Below, one piece after another: positions 6,580 to 15,650 of a stretch of 16,991 nucleotides of DNA (the stretch's first letter is position 1; each line of letters begins with the position of its first letter). A program made the position numbers and the translations under genes. The DNA is taken from the NCBI GenBank assembly GCA_958354085.1, contig CATWUX010000040.1, positions 1 to 16,991 on the forward strand, written 5' to 3'. The notes beneath the pieces are model-generated. The model was not told the origin of the DNA. It worked only from the letters and a program-made list of their open reading frames with translations, and searched no databases. This DNA comes from an uncultured Oscillospiraceae bacterium (GTDB lineage: Bacteria > Bacillota > Clostridia > Oscillospirales > Acutalibacteraceae).

Positions 6580-7431
6580 TTGTTGTACATGATCAGCAAT
6601 TCCTTTAAGCCCATGGATCAACTGACAGATCCCAGTATCGTTTGGATTCCAAAAAATTTCACGCTGGACAATTTTCATAAAGCGGCGGAAGCCATGCATT
6701 ACTGGCGCTCCTTTTTTACATCGGTGCGTGTAGGTCTGATCAGCGCTTTGATCCAAGTGTTGACCTGCTCTTTCATCGCCTATGGCTTTACACGCTATCG
6801 TTTTAAAGGGCGGAATTTGCTATTCGGTCTTGTTATCGTGACCATAATCGTGCCGCCTCAGGCAACGATGGTTCCTACTTATCTGAATTTTACCAATGTG
6901 GATTTTTTGGGGATTGTCAGTTTGTTTCGGGAGATAAGCGGGTCCAATTTTAAAATCAATTTAATTGATTCCGCTGCCACTTTTTATATTCCATCGCTTT
7001 TTGGAGTCGGGCTTCGTTCCGGTTTATTTATTTTCATATACCGGCAGTTTTTTAAAGGCCTGCCTCGTGAGCTGGAGGAAGCAGCGTGGATTGACGGCGC
7101 CGGACATTTACGAACATATGCGGTTATTGCCTTACCTTTGACCGGTTCCGCTGTGCTGACAGTTTTAATTTTTTCGATTATGTGGCACTGGAATGATTAT
7201 TTCCTGTCTAATATGTATTTTTCGGAAAATTTCCCATTATCGGTTGCCTTGGCGCAAATCCGATCCGGTCTGAGTTCCTCGATGGGCTATTCGGAATTTA
7301 GCAGTCCGGTGGCTATTCGATCCATTCTCATGGCCGGTTGTTTGGTGTTTATCCTGCCGATGCTTCTACTGTATATTTTCCTGCAAAAATATTTCATTAA
7401 AAGCATCGAGCGGGTTGGCATAGTTGGATAA
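6580..7431 (+). CDS. ABC sugar transporter permease, N-terminally truncated
   Basis: Inner-membrane permease of the carbohydrate ABC importer family (MalG/UgpE type). The ISNSFKP stretch normally follows the first membrane helix, and here it is almost at the start. Further hydrophobic segments lie at about 45-70, 80-100, 132-155, 184-203 and 250-270, and the EAA loop (EEAAWIDGAG, 166-175, then IALPL) for ATPase contact is intact. Reading upstream, the frame is open only to 6529 (TAA at 6526-6528) and encodes IFCYIILFPLLYMI, a shortened first helix, without ATG or ribosome site. The given start is TTG, with ATG at 6589. So the 5' end was probably removed by the adjacent element. The partner MalF-type permease is missing; an ATPase is often encoded elsewhere. 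Followed by the binding protein after 21 bases. Likely a pseudogene or hybrid. Confidence 0.85.
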   Translation: MLYMISNSFKPMDQLTDPSIVWIPKNFTLDNFHKAAEAMHYWRSFFTSVRVGLISALIQVLTCSFIAYGFTRYRFKGRNLLFGLVIVTIIVPPQATMVPTYLNFTNVDFLGIVSLFREISGSNFKINLIDSAATFYIPSLFGVGLRSGLFIFIYRQFFKGLPRELEEAAWIDGAGHLRTYAVIALPLTGSAVLTVLIFSIMWHWNDYFLSNMYFSENFPLSVALAQIRSGLSSSMGYSEFSSPVAIRSILMAGCLVFILPMLLLYIFLQKYFIKSIERVGIVG

Positions 7432-7452
7432 AATATACAAGGAGGAAAACAT

Positions 7453-8952
7453 ATGGAAAAGCAATGCAAAAACATCTGTCTTAGCTCCCTTTCGTTATTG
7501 GCCGTGATTATGTTGACATTGTCCATGGTTGCCTGCGGAGGGAAAACGCCGCCAATCGAATCGTCCAGCGATTCAGGAAGTCCCACAGTAAGTTCCCAAG
7601 GAAACACGAAAGAAACGAAAACGCAAGCTACGGAGGGTACGCAGGATCCTTCCGCTGTTTCCAGTACAACCGGGCACAATAATAGTATTCTCCGTACAAC
7701 AGCCAGCAACAACGCTGGTACAGCCACCACGGCATCCGGGACAGTCTCTACGCTTCCTCCCCAGTCGACCTATGATCCGTTTGCAAACATTTCGGATGAT
7801 GTCAAAAAGTCGACGGTGCGTGTTCTTTGGTGGGATGCCGGACAAAAAGAGATTATAGACGAGTTTACACAAAAGACAGGCATCAAGGTTTCGTTAATTC
7901 AAACCACATGGAATTTGTATCTGTCTAAATTATCCGCGCTGGTTGGCAGCGGCGCTGCCCCAGATGTGGCGTCCATTCAGCCGGACTGGTGGCCCATTAT
8001 TATCACAAAAAATTTGATGTCCCCCATTTCCGTAGGAAAATTTGATCTGGAAAATGATCCCATATATAACATAAATATCATGGATATGTATGCGTGGGGA
8101 AATCAGTATTACGGCGTTGCCCTCAAAGGCAGCAGTTATGCCGTTGCCAATCACTTTATTTATTGGAACAAGAATTTGTTTAGCCGTGCCCGTATTAAGG
8201 ATACCCCGGATAAGCTTTGGAAAGAAGGCAAATGGAACTGGGATACTTTTCTGGATACTTGCCAAAAGCTTACCGGCACGATCGACGGCAGAGAGGTCGT
8301 CGGTGCTTACGTGGGCACCTCTACGATCATGCGTTCGGCAGGCACGGATTTTGTAAAGTTTACTGTTCAAAACGGAAAAACAAAGATAGTGAACAATCTC
8401 TCGGATCCTTTGTTGCTTAAAGCATGGCAATATGATACCCAGCTTCGCTATGTTCACAAAGTCACCGCCAGCGCTACGGTGGACGATTTTATAAGCGGTA
8501 AGGTGGCCATGTACGACTGCGAAGATTATCTGATGGCTAAAGATGCTGCGCTTGCCAAGATGACAGATGCTTTCGGAGCAGTGCCGTTTCCCAGTCCGGC
8601 CGGTCAGGAATATTGCAACGCGGCAGCTGTTAAATGCTTTGGAATTCCTCGTGGCGCACGCAATCCGGAGGGAGGCAGTTATTTTATCCGCTTCTATTTG
8701 GATCCGGCATACAACCATGACGACGATCGCTTTTTGTCCGACGAACTTAGATCCATTTATTACGAAGTGCAAAATTTGAAAAGCTATCCGCTGCGTTCCA
8801 TAGGCATTATCGGTTATCATACCTATGATGATTTCTGGAGCATTATCTATGATTGCTCTGCTTCGCGGGATCAAACCGCTACGGTTTTGGCTTCCTGGAA
8901 AAGCAAAGTTGACAGCCTTATTAAAGATGTAGAGAACGAAATGCCCTCTTAA
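7453..8952 (+). CDS. Extracellular solute-binding lipoprotein of sugar ABC transporter
   Basis: 499 residues. A lipoprotein signal peptide ends in LSMVAC-GG, with C28 as the lipidated residue. A long Ser/Thr-rich linker (about 31-107) spaces the domain from the membrane. The family 1 solute-binding fold starts at 'TVRVLWWDAGQKEIIDEFTQKTGIKV' (about 121-146), with typical features such as LSALVGSGAAPDVASIQPDWW and many exposed aromatics. It captures a sugar and delivers it to the permease encoded just upstream; the exact ligand cannot be read from sequence. AAGGAGGA lies six bases before ATG. Usually this gene precedes two permeases; here it follows a truncated one, so its transporter may be incomplete unless served by another locus. 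Confidence 0.93.
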   Translation: MEKQCKNICLSSLSLLAVIMLTLSMVACGGKTPPIESSSDSGSPTVSSQGNTKETKTQATEGTQDPSAVSSTTGHNNSILRTTASNNAGTATTASGTVSTLPPQSTYDPFANISDDVKKSTVRVLWWDAGQKEIIDEFTQKTGIKVSLIQTTWNLYLSKLSALVGSGAAPDVASIQPDWWPIIITKNLMSPISVGKFDLENDPIYNINIMDMYAWGNQYYGVALKGSSYAVANHFIYWNKNLFSRARIKDTPDKLWKEGKWNWDTFLDTCQKLTGTIDGREVVGAYVGTSTIMRSAGTDFVKFTVQNGKTKIVNNLSDPLLLKAWQYDTQLRYVHKVTASATVDDFISGKVAMYDCEDYLMAKDAALAKMTDAFGAVPFPSPAGQEYCNAAAVKCFGIPRGARNPEGGSYFIRFYLDPAYNHDDDRFLSDELRSIYYEVQNLKSYPLRSIGIIGYHTYDDFWSIIYDCSASRDQTATVLASWKSKVDSLIKDVENEMPS

Positions 8953-9043
8953 CCGATAGATCATATTCCTTTAGCCGAATATTTCAGCACCGTCAAAACC
9001 ATCTTTAGAAAAACGGCGGTGGAACAGAAAGGAAAGGTTACGA

Positions 9044-12000
9044 ATGAAAAAATGGCTATCTTGCTTGTCAGCTGTTGCACTGATCCTGAGTTTTATAATG
9101 GGTTTGCCTATTACTGGCGTATTGGCGAATGACGTAAGTAAGTATGATCAGCTATTGGCAGAGGATGGTTTTATCTATGGAGTGAATTTGCCCTATTTAA
9201 CAAGTGCGGATGAAGGCCACACGTTCGGATACAATTCGATTTTCGGCCTGAGCAATGCATACGATGAAACAAAAGCCGACGAAATTCTGACGAATATTGC
9301 CGCCGTTGGCTTCAACTGTGTACGGATCCCCTTGTTTAACAAAACGCAGGGGCTGCTCATAGAAGCAGACGGACAGGTTGTCGGTCTAAGCGAAAAATAT
9401 TTGGACAGTGTGGAGTCAATCCTGTCCTTGGCGAAAGAGAAAAATCTTGGTGTACAGGCGGTACTTCTTCCCGGCTGTGGAGAGTATGTTTATGAGAGCG
9501 GCAAATCCGTTTACGACAGAGTCAGTCGTCTGATTGTGGATCCCGCTGTACGGCAACAATATATTCAAAAGGCGATCCTTCCCGTTACGGAGTTGCTGGA
9601 AAAATACCGGGATATTATCGTCGGCGTGGATGTATGCAGCGAGCCGGAGACAGACATATACGATTACACCCGTGAATATGGAACCTCTTCTGAGGTTATG
9701 ACTACCTATATACGCGACGTTGCCCAGGCTGTGAAGTCGAATTCTAGCCTGCCGGTACTGGCGTCTTCAGCCGATCCGGAAAATGTGATCATCCGCATGG
9801 GCGATTACAACGATCTTGGCTTGGATTTTGTGGGCGTTAAGGCAGTCAGCGATATCGGTGAAGTGCGGGATATTGAAACGCTCAACACAGAACTTCCAGT
9901 ATTTGTTACCAGCATGGGCGCGGAAAATGAGGAAAACGTATCCGATGATTTCCACACCATGAACGTACGTAATTTTTACACCAACGCCAAGGAAGCAGGC
10001 TATAAAGGGGCTTTCTATGCAGCGTATGGCGATGAATCCACGGTTGGCTATGTCAAGTTGATCAACGAAAGGGGTGCTCTGCGCCCTGCTACACAGGCCA
10101 TGCACTTTCTGATTCTGGATGATCAATATGAACAGCAGGGGATCGGTGATCCGAAGGATCAGCCCGCTTTCCTGTATGTTACATCACCCTCCAATCTGCA
10201 ATGGTTGGGTACCCGTTTTGCGGAAAGCTATACCGTTGAACGCACAGAGGACGGAAAAACCTGGATGACGCTGTGCGAGAACATCACGCCTTCCACTGGC
10301 TTTATCATGAACTATTCCGATCCCCTGATCGAAGAAGGAAAATCCTATCGGTACCGTGTGAAGGCTATATTGGACACCGGCGATATCATGACCTCCGAAG
10401 CCTCGAATGTGCTGTCTGCCCCGGTGATTACCTGTCCGGCGGATAAAAACCTTTTCAATACACTTCTGGATTGGGATCCTGGCTTTGAGGATGGCAAGAA
10501 TCCGTGGGAAGATCCGGATTGGGATTTTAAAAAGTCAGAACCGCATATGGTCAACGGTGCAAAAGCTGGCTGGACTGGCACTGCTGAAACCGTAGGGCTT
10601 GAAATTGTTTGTGCAGACGATGATCCGAAAAACGTCCATTCCGGCAAGTATGCCTATAAGGTCGTGGATAGTGGAATCGACGATGGTTATGCGGCATACA
10701 GAAATTTTGATTTCCAGCTGGATGTGAGCAAAACATATACATTTTCCATCTGGTACCGCACAAAGGATTCGGCCCCGAGATCGGGTCTTGTCAGTTATAA
10801 GCCCAGCTACGGCAATCTGGTCACGGGTGAGTCGAAGATCTTCTATTCCAGCCTCCTCAACGATGATGAATGGCATTTGTTCAGCTGTACCTTTACTCCC
10901 TCCGGTTGGGGCTCACCATATGCCCGCTTTGCCGTGACCACTTGGAATGAGGATTTCTATTTTGACGACCTCTATTTATTCGAAGTGGACGCTTCCGCTT
11001 TGGCAAATAACCCATTTGAGGAAAATACGGAAGGCTATCCGAACCTATCTAAGGAATCTGCGCCGGTAAATCCGGCATATGCCCCGCTGACTGTGACACC
11101 GCAGGAGCGCGAGGTTACGACGGGCGGCACAGAGAATCTGCTTCCCAATGGCAGTTTTGAAATTGCCAGTGAGGATGGAATGCGTTTGGGCGATTATAAA
11201 ATTAACAACCCCAGCATGTATGATACCGTGAACAGCTTTGTTTCCAGATCGGAAGAACCGGAAGGCGTTTGGAGCGGTAACTATTCTATGAAGGTTATCA
11301 ATAACGGCAACTGGTCTGGGGCTATGCGTTATGCTTTGACTCTGGAGCCCAATACCGATTATACGTTCAGCTTTGTTTATAAAATGATGGACGCTTGGCA
11401 AGGCGCACCGCAAATCGGCATGACGTATTCACCGGCCGATTGGAACTGGACGCCAATCCTCGGCGGTACAGCTCCGACTCAGTCGAATACCGAGGCGCTC
11501 TGGCCCGCTTATATCTGTGACGGTAACTGGCATCGCTATACCATGACTTTCAACACGGGTGATTCGACAACCTTTGCTTTTTGCTGGCGCAACTCTATCT
11601 CGGCCGTGGTGTATCTGGATGATTTGTATCTTGCAAAGAGTTCTGAGGCAGTCCAGTTTACAGAGCCCAACGAGAGCTCTTATTATGGCGGCTCTTCTAT
11701 TACGGAGTATGTGACGGATAAGGTGTTGGCTACCGACGGTAAGAATTTGCTGGCCGGCAGCGCGCAGCCTGACGCAGTCCAAATGACCGCAAACGATACG
11801 ACAACCGTGATTAAAACGGTTACCATAAAGCCTAATACGAATTATATGCTGTCTGCAGATATCAAGGGAGCGCATCTCAATGAAACCAACAGCGGCATAA
11901 TGGCCTTTGGTGTGCAGAGCAACAACTGCTATCTCTATGCGGATGCAACCGGTATCCCCACAGGAATGAAAGCAACCTCTTGGGATAATGAGTGGCATCG

Positions 12001-12265
12001 TCGTGGGTTTGTGTTCAACTCAGGCAGCAATACCACCGTAACGTTAGCGGTTAGCGGCGCCGGTGCGGCATTTGAGTTAAAAGATTTTATCCTTTGTGAA
12101 GCGGCCGATGCTAAGCCGGTTCCGGCTGCCGAGCTTCCAGAGAATCCTGAAAATACAGATCCCTCCGACAACCCGGCGACCGGCGTATCTGTGGCGGTTC
12201 TCCCGATAGCACTTTGCGCAGCATCGTTTGTGTTTGTAACCGCACTGCGCTGTAAAAAAGATTAG
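9044..12265 (+). CDS. Secreted GH5-like protein with FN3, three CBM-like domains and NPATG anchor
   Basis: 1073 residues. Signal peptide about 1-28. Residues about 42-365 resemble a clan GH-A (GH5-like) barrel: 'VGFNCVRIP' with R94, and an acid/base-like E200 in C-SEP-E where GH5 has N-E-P. The strand expected to hold the nucleophile reads FVTSMGAE, with S290 where E-F-G is usual, so catalysis is doubtful. An FN3-like segment spans about 372-458. Three beta-sandwich modules (about 469-648, 698-866, 900-1020) each begin with an N-L-(L/F) motif, carry a D-x-(E/N)-W-H motif (607, 826, 981) and end in a DD-or-KD-(L/F)-hydrophobic motif, like CBM4/9-type modules. The end has NPATG (1043-1047), a hydrophobic stretch and RCKKD, a sortase-type signal. 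Probably a surface glycan-binding or -cleaving protein. Ribosome site AAAGGAAAGG is moderate. Confidence 0.8.
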   Translation: MKKWLSCLSAVALILSFIMGLPITGVLANDVSKYDQLLAEDGFIYGVNLPYLTSADEGHTFGYNSIFGLSNAYDETKADEILTNIAAVGFNCVRIPLFNKTQGLLIEADGQVVGLSEKYLDSVESILSLAKEKNLGVQAVLLPGCGEYVYESGKSVYDRVSRLIVDPAVRQQYIQKAILPVTELLEKYRDIIVGVDVCSEPETDIYDYTREYGTSSEVMTTYIRDVAQAVKSNSSLPVLASSADPENVIIRMGDYNDLGLDFVGVKAVSDIGEVRDIETLNTELPVFVTSMGAENEENVSDDFHTMNVRNFYTNAKEAGYKGAFYAAYGDESTVGYVKLINERGALRPATQAMHFLILDDQYEQQGIGDPKDQPAFLYVTSPSNLQWLGTRFAESYTVERTEDGKTWMTLCENITPSTGFIMNYSDPLIEEGKSYRYRVKAILDTGDIMTSEASNVLSAPVITCPADKNLFNTLLDWDPGFEDGKNPWEDPDWDFKKSEPHMVNGAKAGWTGTAETVGLEIVCADDDPKNVHSGKYAYKVVDSGIDDGYAAYRNFDFQLDVSKTYTFSIWYRTKDSAPRSGLVSYKPSYGNLVTGESKIFYSSLLNDDEWHLFSCTFTPSGWGSPYARFAVTTWNEDFYFDDLYLFEVDASALANNPFEENTEGYPNLSKESAPVNPAYAPLTVTPQEREVTTGGTENLLPNGSFEIASEDGMRLGDYKINNPSMYDTVNSFVSRSEEPEGVWSGNYSMKVINNGNWSGAMRYALTLEPNTDYTFSFVYKMMDAWQGAPQIGMTYSPADWNWTPILGGTAPTQSNTEALWPAYICDGNWHRYTMTFNTGDSTTFAFCWRNSISAVVYLDDLYLAKSSEAVQFTEPNESSYYGGSSITEYVTDKVLATDGKNLLAGSAQPDAVQMTANDTTTVIKTVTIKPNTNYMLSADIKGAHLNETNSGIMAFGVQSNNCYLYADATGIPTGMKATSWDNEWHRRGFVFNSGSNTTVTLAVSGAGAAFELKDFILCEAADAKPVPAAELPENPENTDPSDNPATGVSVAVLPIALCAASFVFVTALRCKKD

Positions 12266-12271
12266 TTTATT

Positions 12272-12308
12272 GGTTTCTGGGGAACTGTCTGGTAGTTCCC
12301 CAGAAACC
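12272..12308 (+). repeat. Perfect 15-bp stem-loop between two sugar genes
   Basis: GGTTTCTGGGGAACT (12272-12286) and its exact complement (12294-12308) flank a seven-base loop. It starts seven bases after the stop of the GH5-like gene. No T tract follows (GGAATATGCTC), so it is not a standard terminator; it may protect the upstream message or limit read-through to the GH130 gene. Confidence 0.85.
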
Positions 12309-12343
12309 GGAATATGCTCAAATTGTGAAAGGTGACAAGATTT

Positions 12344-13321
12344 ATGATGAAAGTGGTTAGTCCTTCGTTACCGAACATTCCTTGGCAGGAACGATCCAAA
12401 GGGGATACGTCTGTTCTTTGGCGCTATACGGAAAATCCCATTTTAAAGCCCGATATAGCGGAGAATGTAAATAGTATTTTTAACAGCGCCGTTGTTCCTT
12501 TCGGAAAAGGCTATGCCGGAATTTTTCGCTGTGATGATCTTGAGAGAAATATGGATATTCGAGTAGGCTTCAGCGAGGACGGAATTCATTGGGATATTCA
12601 TTCGGAACCCATCAAAATGATTTCGGACAACGAAGAGATCGCGCGGAAAGAATACCGCTATGATCCCCGTGTTTGTTGCATTGACGGTCGCTATTACATT
12701 ACTTGGTGCAACGGATATCATGGCCCAACAATTGGAGTAGGCTATACGGACGATTTTAAAACGTTTTTTCAAATTGAAAATGCTTTTCTGCCTTTTAACC
12801 GTAACGGTGTGCTGTTTCCCCGAAAGATCGGTGGCAACTTTGCTATGCTAAGCCGTCCCAGCGATAACGGACATACGCCGTTTGGCGATATTTATTACAG
12901 CGAAAGTCCGGATATGAACTTTTGGGGTAAACATCGATTTGTTATGGGCAGCAACTATGGCTGGCAAGGTACAAAGATTGGCGCCGGCGCTATTCCAATT
13001 GAAACAGAAGAAGGATGGTTATTGCTTTATCATGGCGTTTTGACTAGCTGCAACGGATTTTTATACAGCTTTGGAGCCGCTATTCTGGATAAAGACCAGC
13101 CATGGAAAGTGTTGTATCGTACCCGTCCGTACTTAATGACGCCCAGGGAAGATTATGAACGGATCGGTGATGTTCCTAATGTGGTGTTTCCATGCGCCGC
13201 GCTATGCGATGGAGATACAAATCGTCTGGCTGTCTATTACGGTTGTGCGGATACCGTTACCGGACTGGCATTCGGTTATGTTGATGAAATCATTGACTTC
13301 GTAAAAACACATTCTTTTTAA
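12344..13321 (+). CDS. GH130 family phosphorylase (beta-mannoside phosphorylase-like)
   Basis: 325 residues, no signal peptide, hence cytosolic. Five-bladed beta-propeller motifs of GH130: NPILKP, FNSAVV, the SEDGIHW block, YDPRV (its Asp, residue 107 here, aligns with the known catalytic acid), [38 protein letters not shown] and DVPNVVFPC. Family members phosphorolyse beta-mannosides to mannose-1-phosphate plus a shortened sugar; the subfamily and linkage (beta-1,4 to Glc, GlcNAc or Man, or beta-1,2) cannot be fixed by eye. The ATG at 12344 has AAAGGTG nine bases upstream; a GTG at 12332 would overlap that site. Lies in a unit with an ABC transporter and a surface glycan protein, which fits intracellular processing of imported oligosaccharides. 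Confidence 0.9.
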   Translation: MMKVVSPSLPNIPWQERSKGDTSVLWRYTENPILKPDIAENVNSIFNSAVVPFGKGYAGIFRCDDLERNMDIRVGFSEDGIHWDIHSEPIKMISDNEEIARKEYRYDPRVCCIDGRYYITWCNGYHGPTIGVGYTDDFKTFFQIENAFLPFNRNGVLFPRKIGGNFAMLSRPSDNGHTPFGDIYYSESPDMNFWGKHRFVMGSNYGWQGTKIGAGAIPIETEEGWLLLYHGVLTSCNGFLYSFGAAILDKDQPWKVLYRTRPYLMTPREDYERIGDVPNVVFPCAALCDGDTNRLAVYYGCADTVTGLAFGYVDEIIDFVKTHSF

Positions 13322-13374
13322 AATGTGCAGTTCTCCAGAGGAATACCGATAATACCGCGTGAGGTCTGTATAAA

Positions 13375-13446
13375 TTTTCTTTCTCAATCGATAGCCGATT
13401 TCTTCCAGTCGATTGAGAAAGAAAAGCCTCTGCGGTTTTGCTTTTT
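13375..13446 (+). promoter_or_regulatory. Two overlapping hairpins before the phosphoesterase gene
   Basis: A perfect 17-base inverted repeat (13375-13391 with 13409-13425, 17-base loop) is overlapped by a small hairpin, AAAA-g-CC with GG-TTTT (13422-13439), followed by GCTTTTT. The AAAA at 13422-13425 belongs to both, so the two structures exclude each other at that point. This could be a weak attenuator, or a terminator for the GH130 gene preceded by a separate inverted repeat. Structure is seen; function is inferred. Confidence 0.4.
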
Positions 13447-13490
13447 GATAGGATGTGGCGGTCGATGACCCAATAGGAGGATAGAGATAT

Positions 13491-15428
13491 ATGACTTTTA
13501 ATGAAAGCAATGTGGTATTGCGATTTCCGGTACTCAGTGACTTACATATTGTCGGCAAAGCGCGTGAAACTTCGCAAAAGCTGAACGATGCTTATCGTCA
13601 GTTGTGCGCTTTAGGCCAAGCGGATGTTCTTATGTTTGCCGGAGATATGACGGATTATGGCCGGCAGGAGCAGGTCGAAGAATTTCGGAATATAACGTGC
13701 AGTTACTGGGATCTGAATACGACAAAGCTGCTTTATTGTCTTGGCAATCACGAGCTGTACGACTATGAATTGGATGGAAATTCGCTGGATGTTGGCGAGC
13801 GTTTAGCTGCGGCTTTTCAAGAACATGCCTCCGAGGAAACTTCTGCCGAGGATATCCATAACGGAAGGCGTCATATAACCGTTAAAGGCTTTCATTTTCT
13901 TGCGGTCAGTGCCATACGGTATTTGGGCGGTGTGGTGTACAGAGATGAGGATCTGCAATGGTTACAGGAGCAACTGGAGATAGCCGTTGCCGATGCACCG
14001 GAAAAGCCTCTGTTTATATGTAGCCATGCTATGATCAAAAAGACCTGCTACGGCAGCAATTATGGTAGCTACTGGGCAGGAGATCAGTTGTTTGCATTGT
14101 TAAAAAAATATCCGCAGGCGGTGTACTTTGCCGGACATCTCCACTTCCCGCTGCAACATGAGGACAGCATATGGCAGGGTGATTTTACAGCAATCGGTAC
14201 ATCCAGTTTATATTATGTTTCCTTGGAGAATAAAACGGAGGACGGCATACGCTATATAGATGTTTCCGGCAGTGAAACCGGAGACTGTCATAAGTTTTCT
14301 CAGGGGTTGTATGTACAGGTAGATGCTAACAACAACGTTAGCATACGGCGCTGCGATTTTTACAGAAATACGGAAATTCAGCAGCCATGGATATTAGTGG
14401 CACCGTCATTTCGCTTGCATAAGTCTCTGCGTCCATCGACGCTTCCCGTATTTCCGAAGAATAGTATTATTGAAACAGACGCCTCCGCTGTTCAAGAGAT
14501 TTTACCAACCTTTCGTTTGCGTTTTACGGCGGCCCAAGATGAAAGTATGATTCTGATGTATAGGATTCGCTTTCTGGATAAGGAGGGAATCACTATCAAA
14601 GAAACCGCCGTATATTCAGATTTTTATTTGGCGGCGACAACAGCGGATATGGCTCCTCTTTTGGAAAAAGTTATACCGCCCAGTCAATTGGCTCCTTTTA
14701 CGCCTGTGGGTGAAGGGGATTATCGGGTGGAGATTGTGGCAGTGACACAGGACGGCCGTCAAAGCCTGCCGCTTTGCAGTAAAATGTTCCAACGGATGCA
14801 TTCGAAAGCACCGATTGAGATGAAACAGCTGTTGGCGGCGAGGAAAATTCAGCTGTTGAATTGTCATTCTATGGCGCAGGGATATGTGTTAGAAAAAAAT
14901 CGGGATTATTTCGGCTGGCCGGAACAGGCTAAAGGCGGTTGTATGCCCCCGATAGTCGAGGAGGGACTACATGGCCGTGTCATTGCCGTGTTTTTGAATA
15001 GCACGCGGTATCAATGTTATGAATTCATGTTCGGGAAGGAAACGCCTGTGAATGCCTCCGCGGCATCTTGGTTACGTTTATGGGTGGATTTTACGCAAAT
15101 AAAATTTTCCAAATTGGCCATTACGTTGCGGGATGAAGATATCCAATATACAACGGATGATAAAAACGGTTGTGACATGAACGTTTGGATTATGGATATG
15201 CAGGGGATGCGGACAGTTCCCTTTAACAATGACGGATGCCTGATGAATTTCGGCGGATTTTGCGGATATATGTATCTACCCCTGGCGTATTTCTATAATC
15301 TTGAACAGAATCTCACACCAAAATGTTTCAAATTTAACAGTATTGGGATGCAATTCACCCTATCGGAAGGAGAAACGGAATTGCATCCGGTCTTTCAGAT
15401 CGGAACCGCAGAGGCATTGATTCTTTAA
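13491..15428 (+). CDS. Calcineurin-like metallophosphoesterase with beta-rich C-terminal domains
   Basis: 645 residues, no signal peptide. Residues 1-260 are a metallophosphoesterase domain with all metal-site motifs: SDLH (D17, H19), GDMTD (D52), GNHE (N86, H87), SHA (H179) and GHLH (H216, H218), so it should bind two metals and hydrolyse a phosphoester. Residues about 335-435 form an FN3-like beta segment ('DYRVEIVAVTQDG'), and about 485-640 a further beta-rich region with many aromatics and Asn/Gly turns that could be a carbohydrate-binding-type sandwich. Such domains are unusual without a secretion signal. AGGAGG lies ten bases before ATG. Between a GH130 phosphorylase and an organophosphate-type transporter, a sugar-phosphate or glycerophosphodiester substrate is plausible, but not shown. 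Confidence 0.88.
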   Translation: MTFNESNVVLRFPVLSDLHIVGKARETSQKLNDAYRQLCALGQADVLMFAGDMTDYGRQEQVEEFRNITCSYWDLNTTKLLYCLGNHELYDYELDGNSLDVGERLAAAFQEHASEETSAEDIHNGRRHITVKGFHFLAVSAIRYLGGVVYRDEDLQWLQEQLEIAVADAPEKPLFICSHAMIKKTCYGSNYGSYWAGDQLFALLKKYPQAVYFAGHLHFPLQHEDSIWQGDFTAIGTSSLYYVSLENKTEDGIRYIDVSGSETGDCHKFSQGLYVQVDANNNVSIRRCDFYRNTEIQQPWILVAPSFRLHKSLRPSTLPVFPKNSIIETDASAVQEILPTFRLRFTAAQDESMILMYRIRFLDKEGITIKETAVYSDFYLAATTADMAPLLEKVIPPSQLAPFTPVGEGDYRVEIVAVTQDGRQSLPLCSKMFQRMHSKAPIEMKQLLAARKIQLLNCHSMAQGYVLEKNRDYFGWPEQAKGGCMPPIVEEGLHGRVIAVFLNSTRYQCYEFMFGKETPVNASAASWLRLWVDFTQIKFSKLAITLRDEDIQYTTDDKNGCDMNVWIMDMQGMRTVPFNNDGCLMNFGGFCGYMYLPLAYFYNLEQNLTPKCFKFNSIGMQFTLSEGETELHPVFQIGTAEALIL

Positions 15429-15443
15429 AATTTATAGTATAAT
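15417..15443 (+). promoter_or_regulatory. Possible promoter of the MFS gene
   Basis: TTGATT (15417-15422) and a perfect TATAAT (15438-15443), but with a short 15-base spacer. It would give a leader of about 200 bases before the transporter. The leader (15444-15650) holds a CCGGCTT/AAGCCGG stem with an inner CTT/AAG stem (15447-15475) and no reading frame or recognisable riboswitch. Confidence 0.35.
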
Positions 15444-15650
15444 CCGCCGGCTTATGCTCTTCTCAAGAAAGCCGGATAGAACGAAAGAAACGTAGAGAGG
15501 ACAGCGAAGGATACGAGCAGTTTATAAAAAGCCAGCACTTTTGATTTGCCGAAATACGGTTGTTTACTGTCAGAAGCGATATGCAGAATCGCGCAGGCCG
15601 TGAAAGATTTCCGGCACAAAGAGCACTATAACGAGAAGGGATAACTGACC

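Noticed and set aside
7930..8964. 344-codon minus-strand frame
   Set aside because: Exact antisense shadow of the solute-binding protein gene.
12272..12308. Standard intrinsic terminator after the GH5-like gene
   Set aside because: The stem is strong but the following bases are GGAATATGC, without a T tract.
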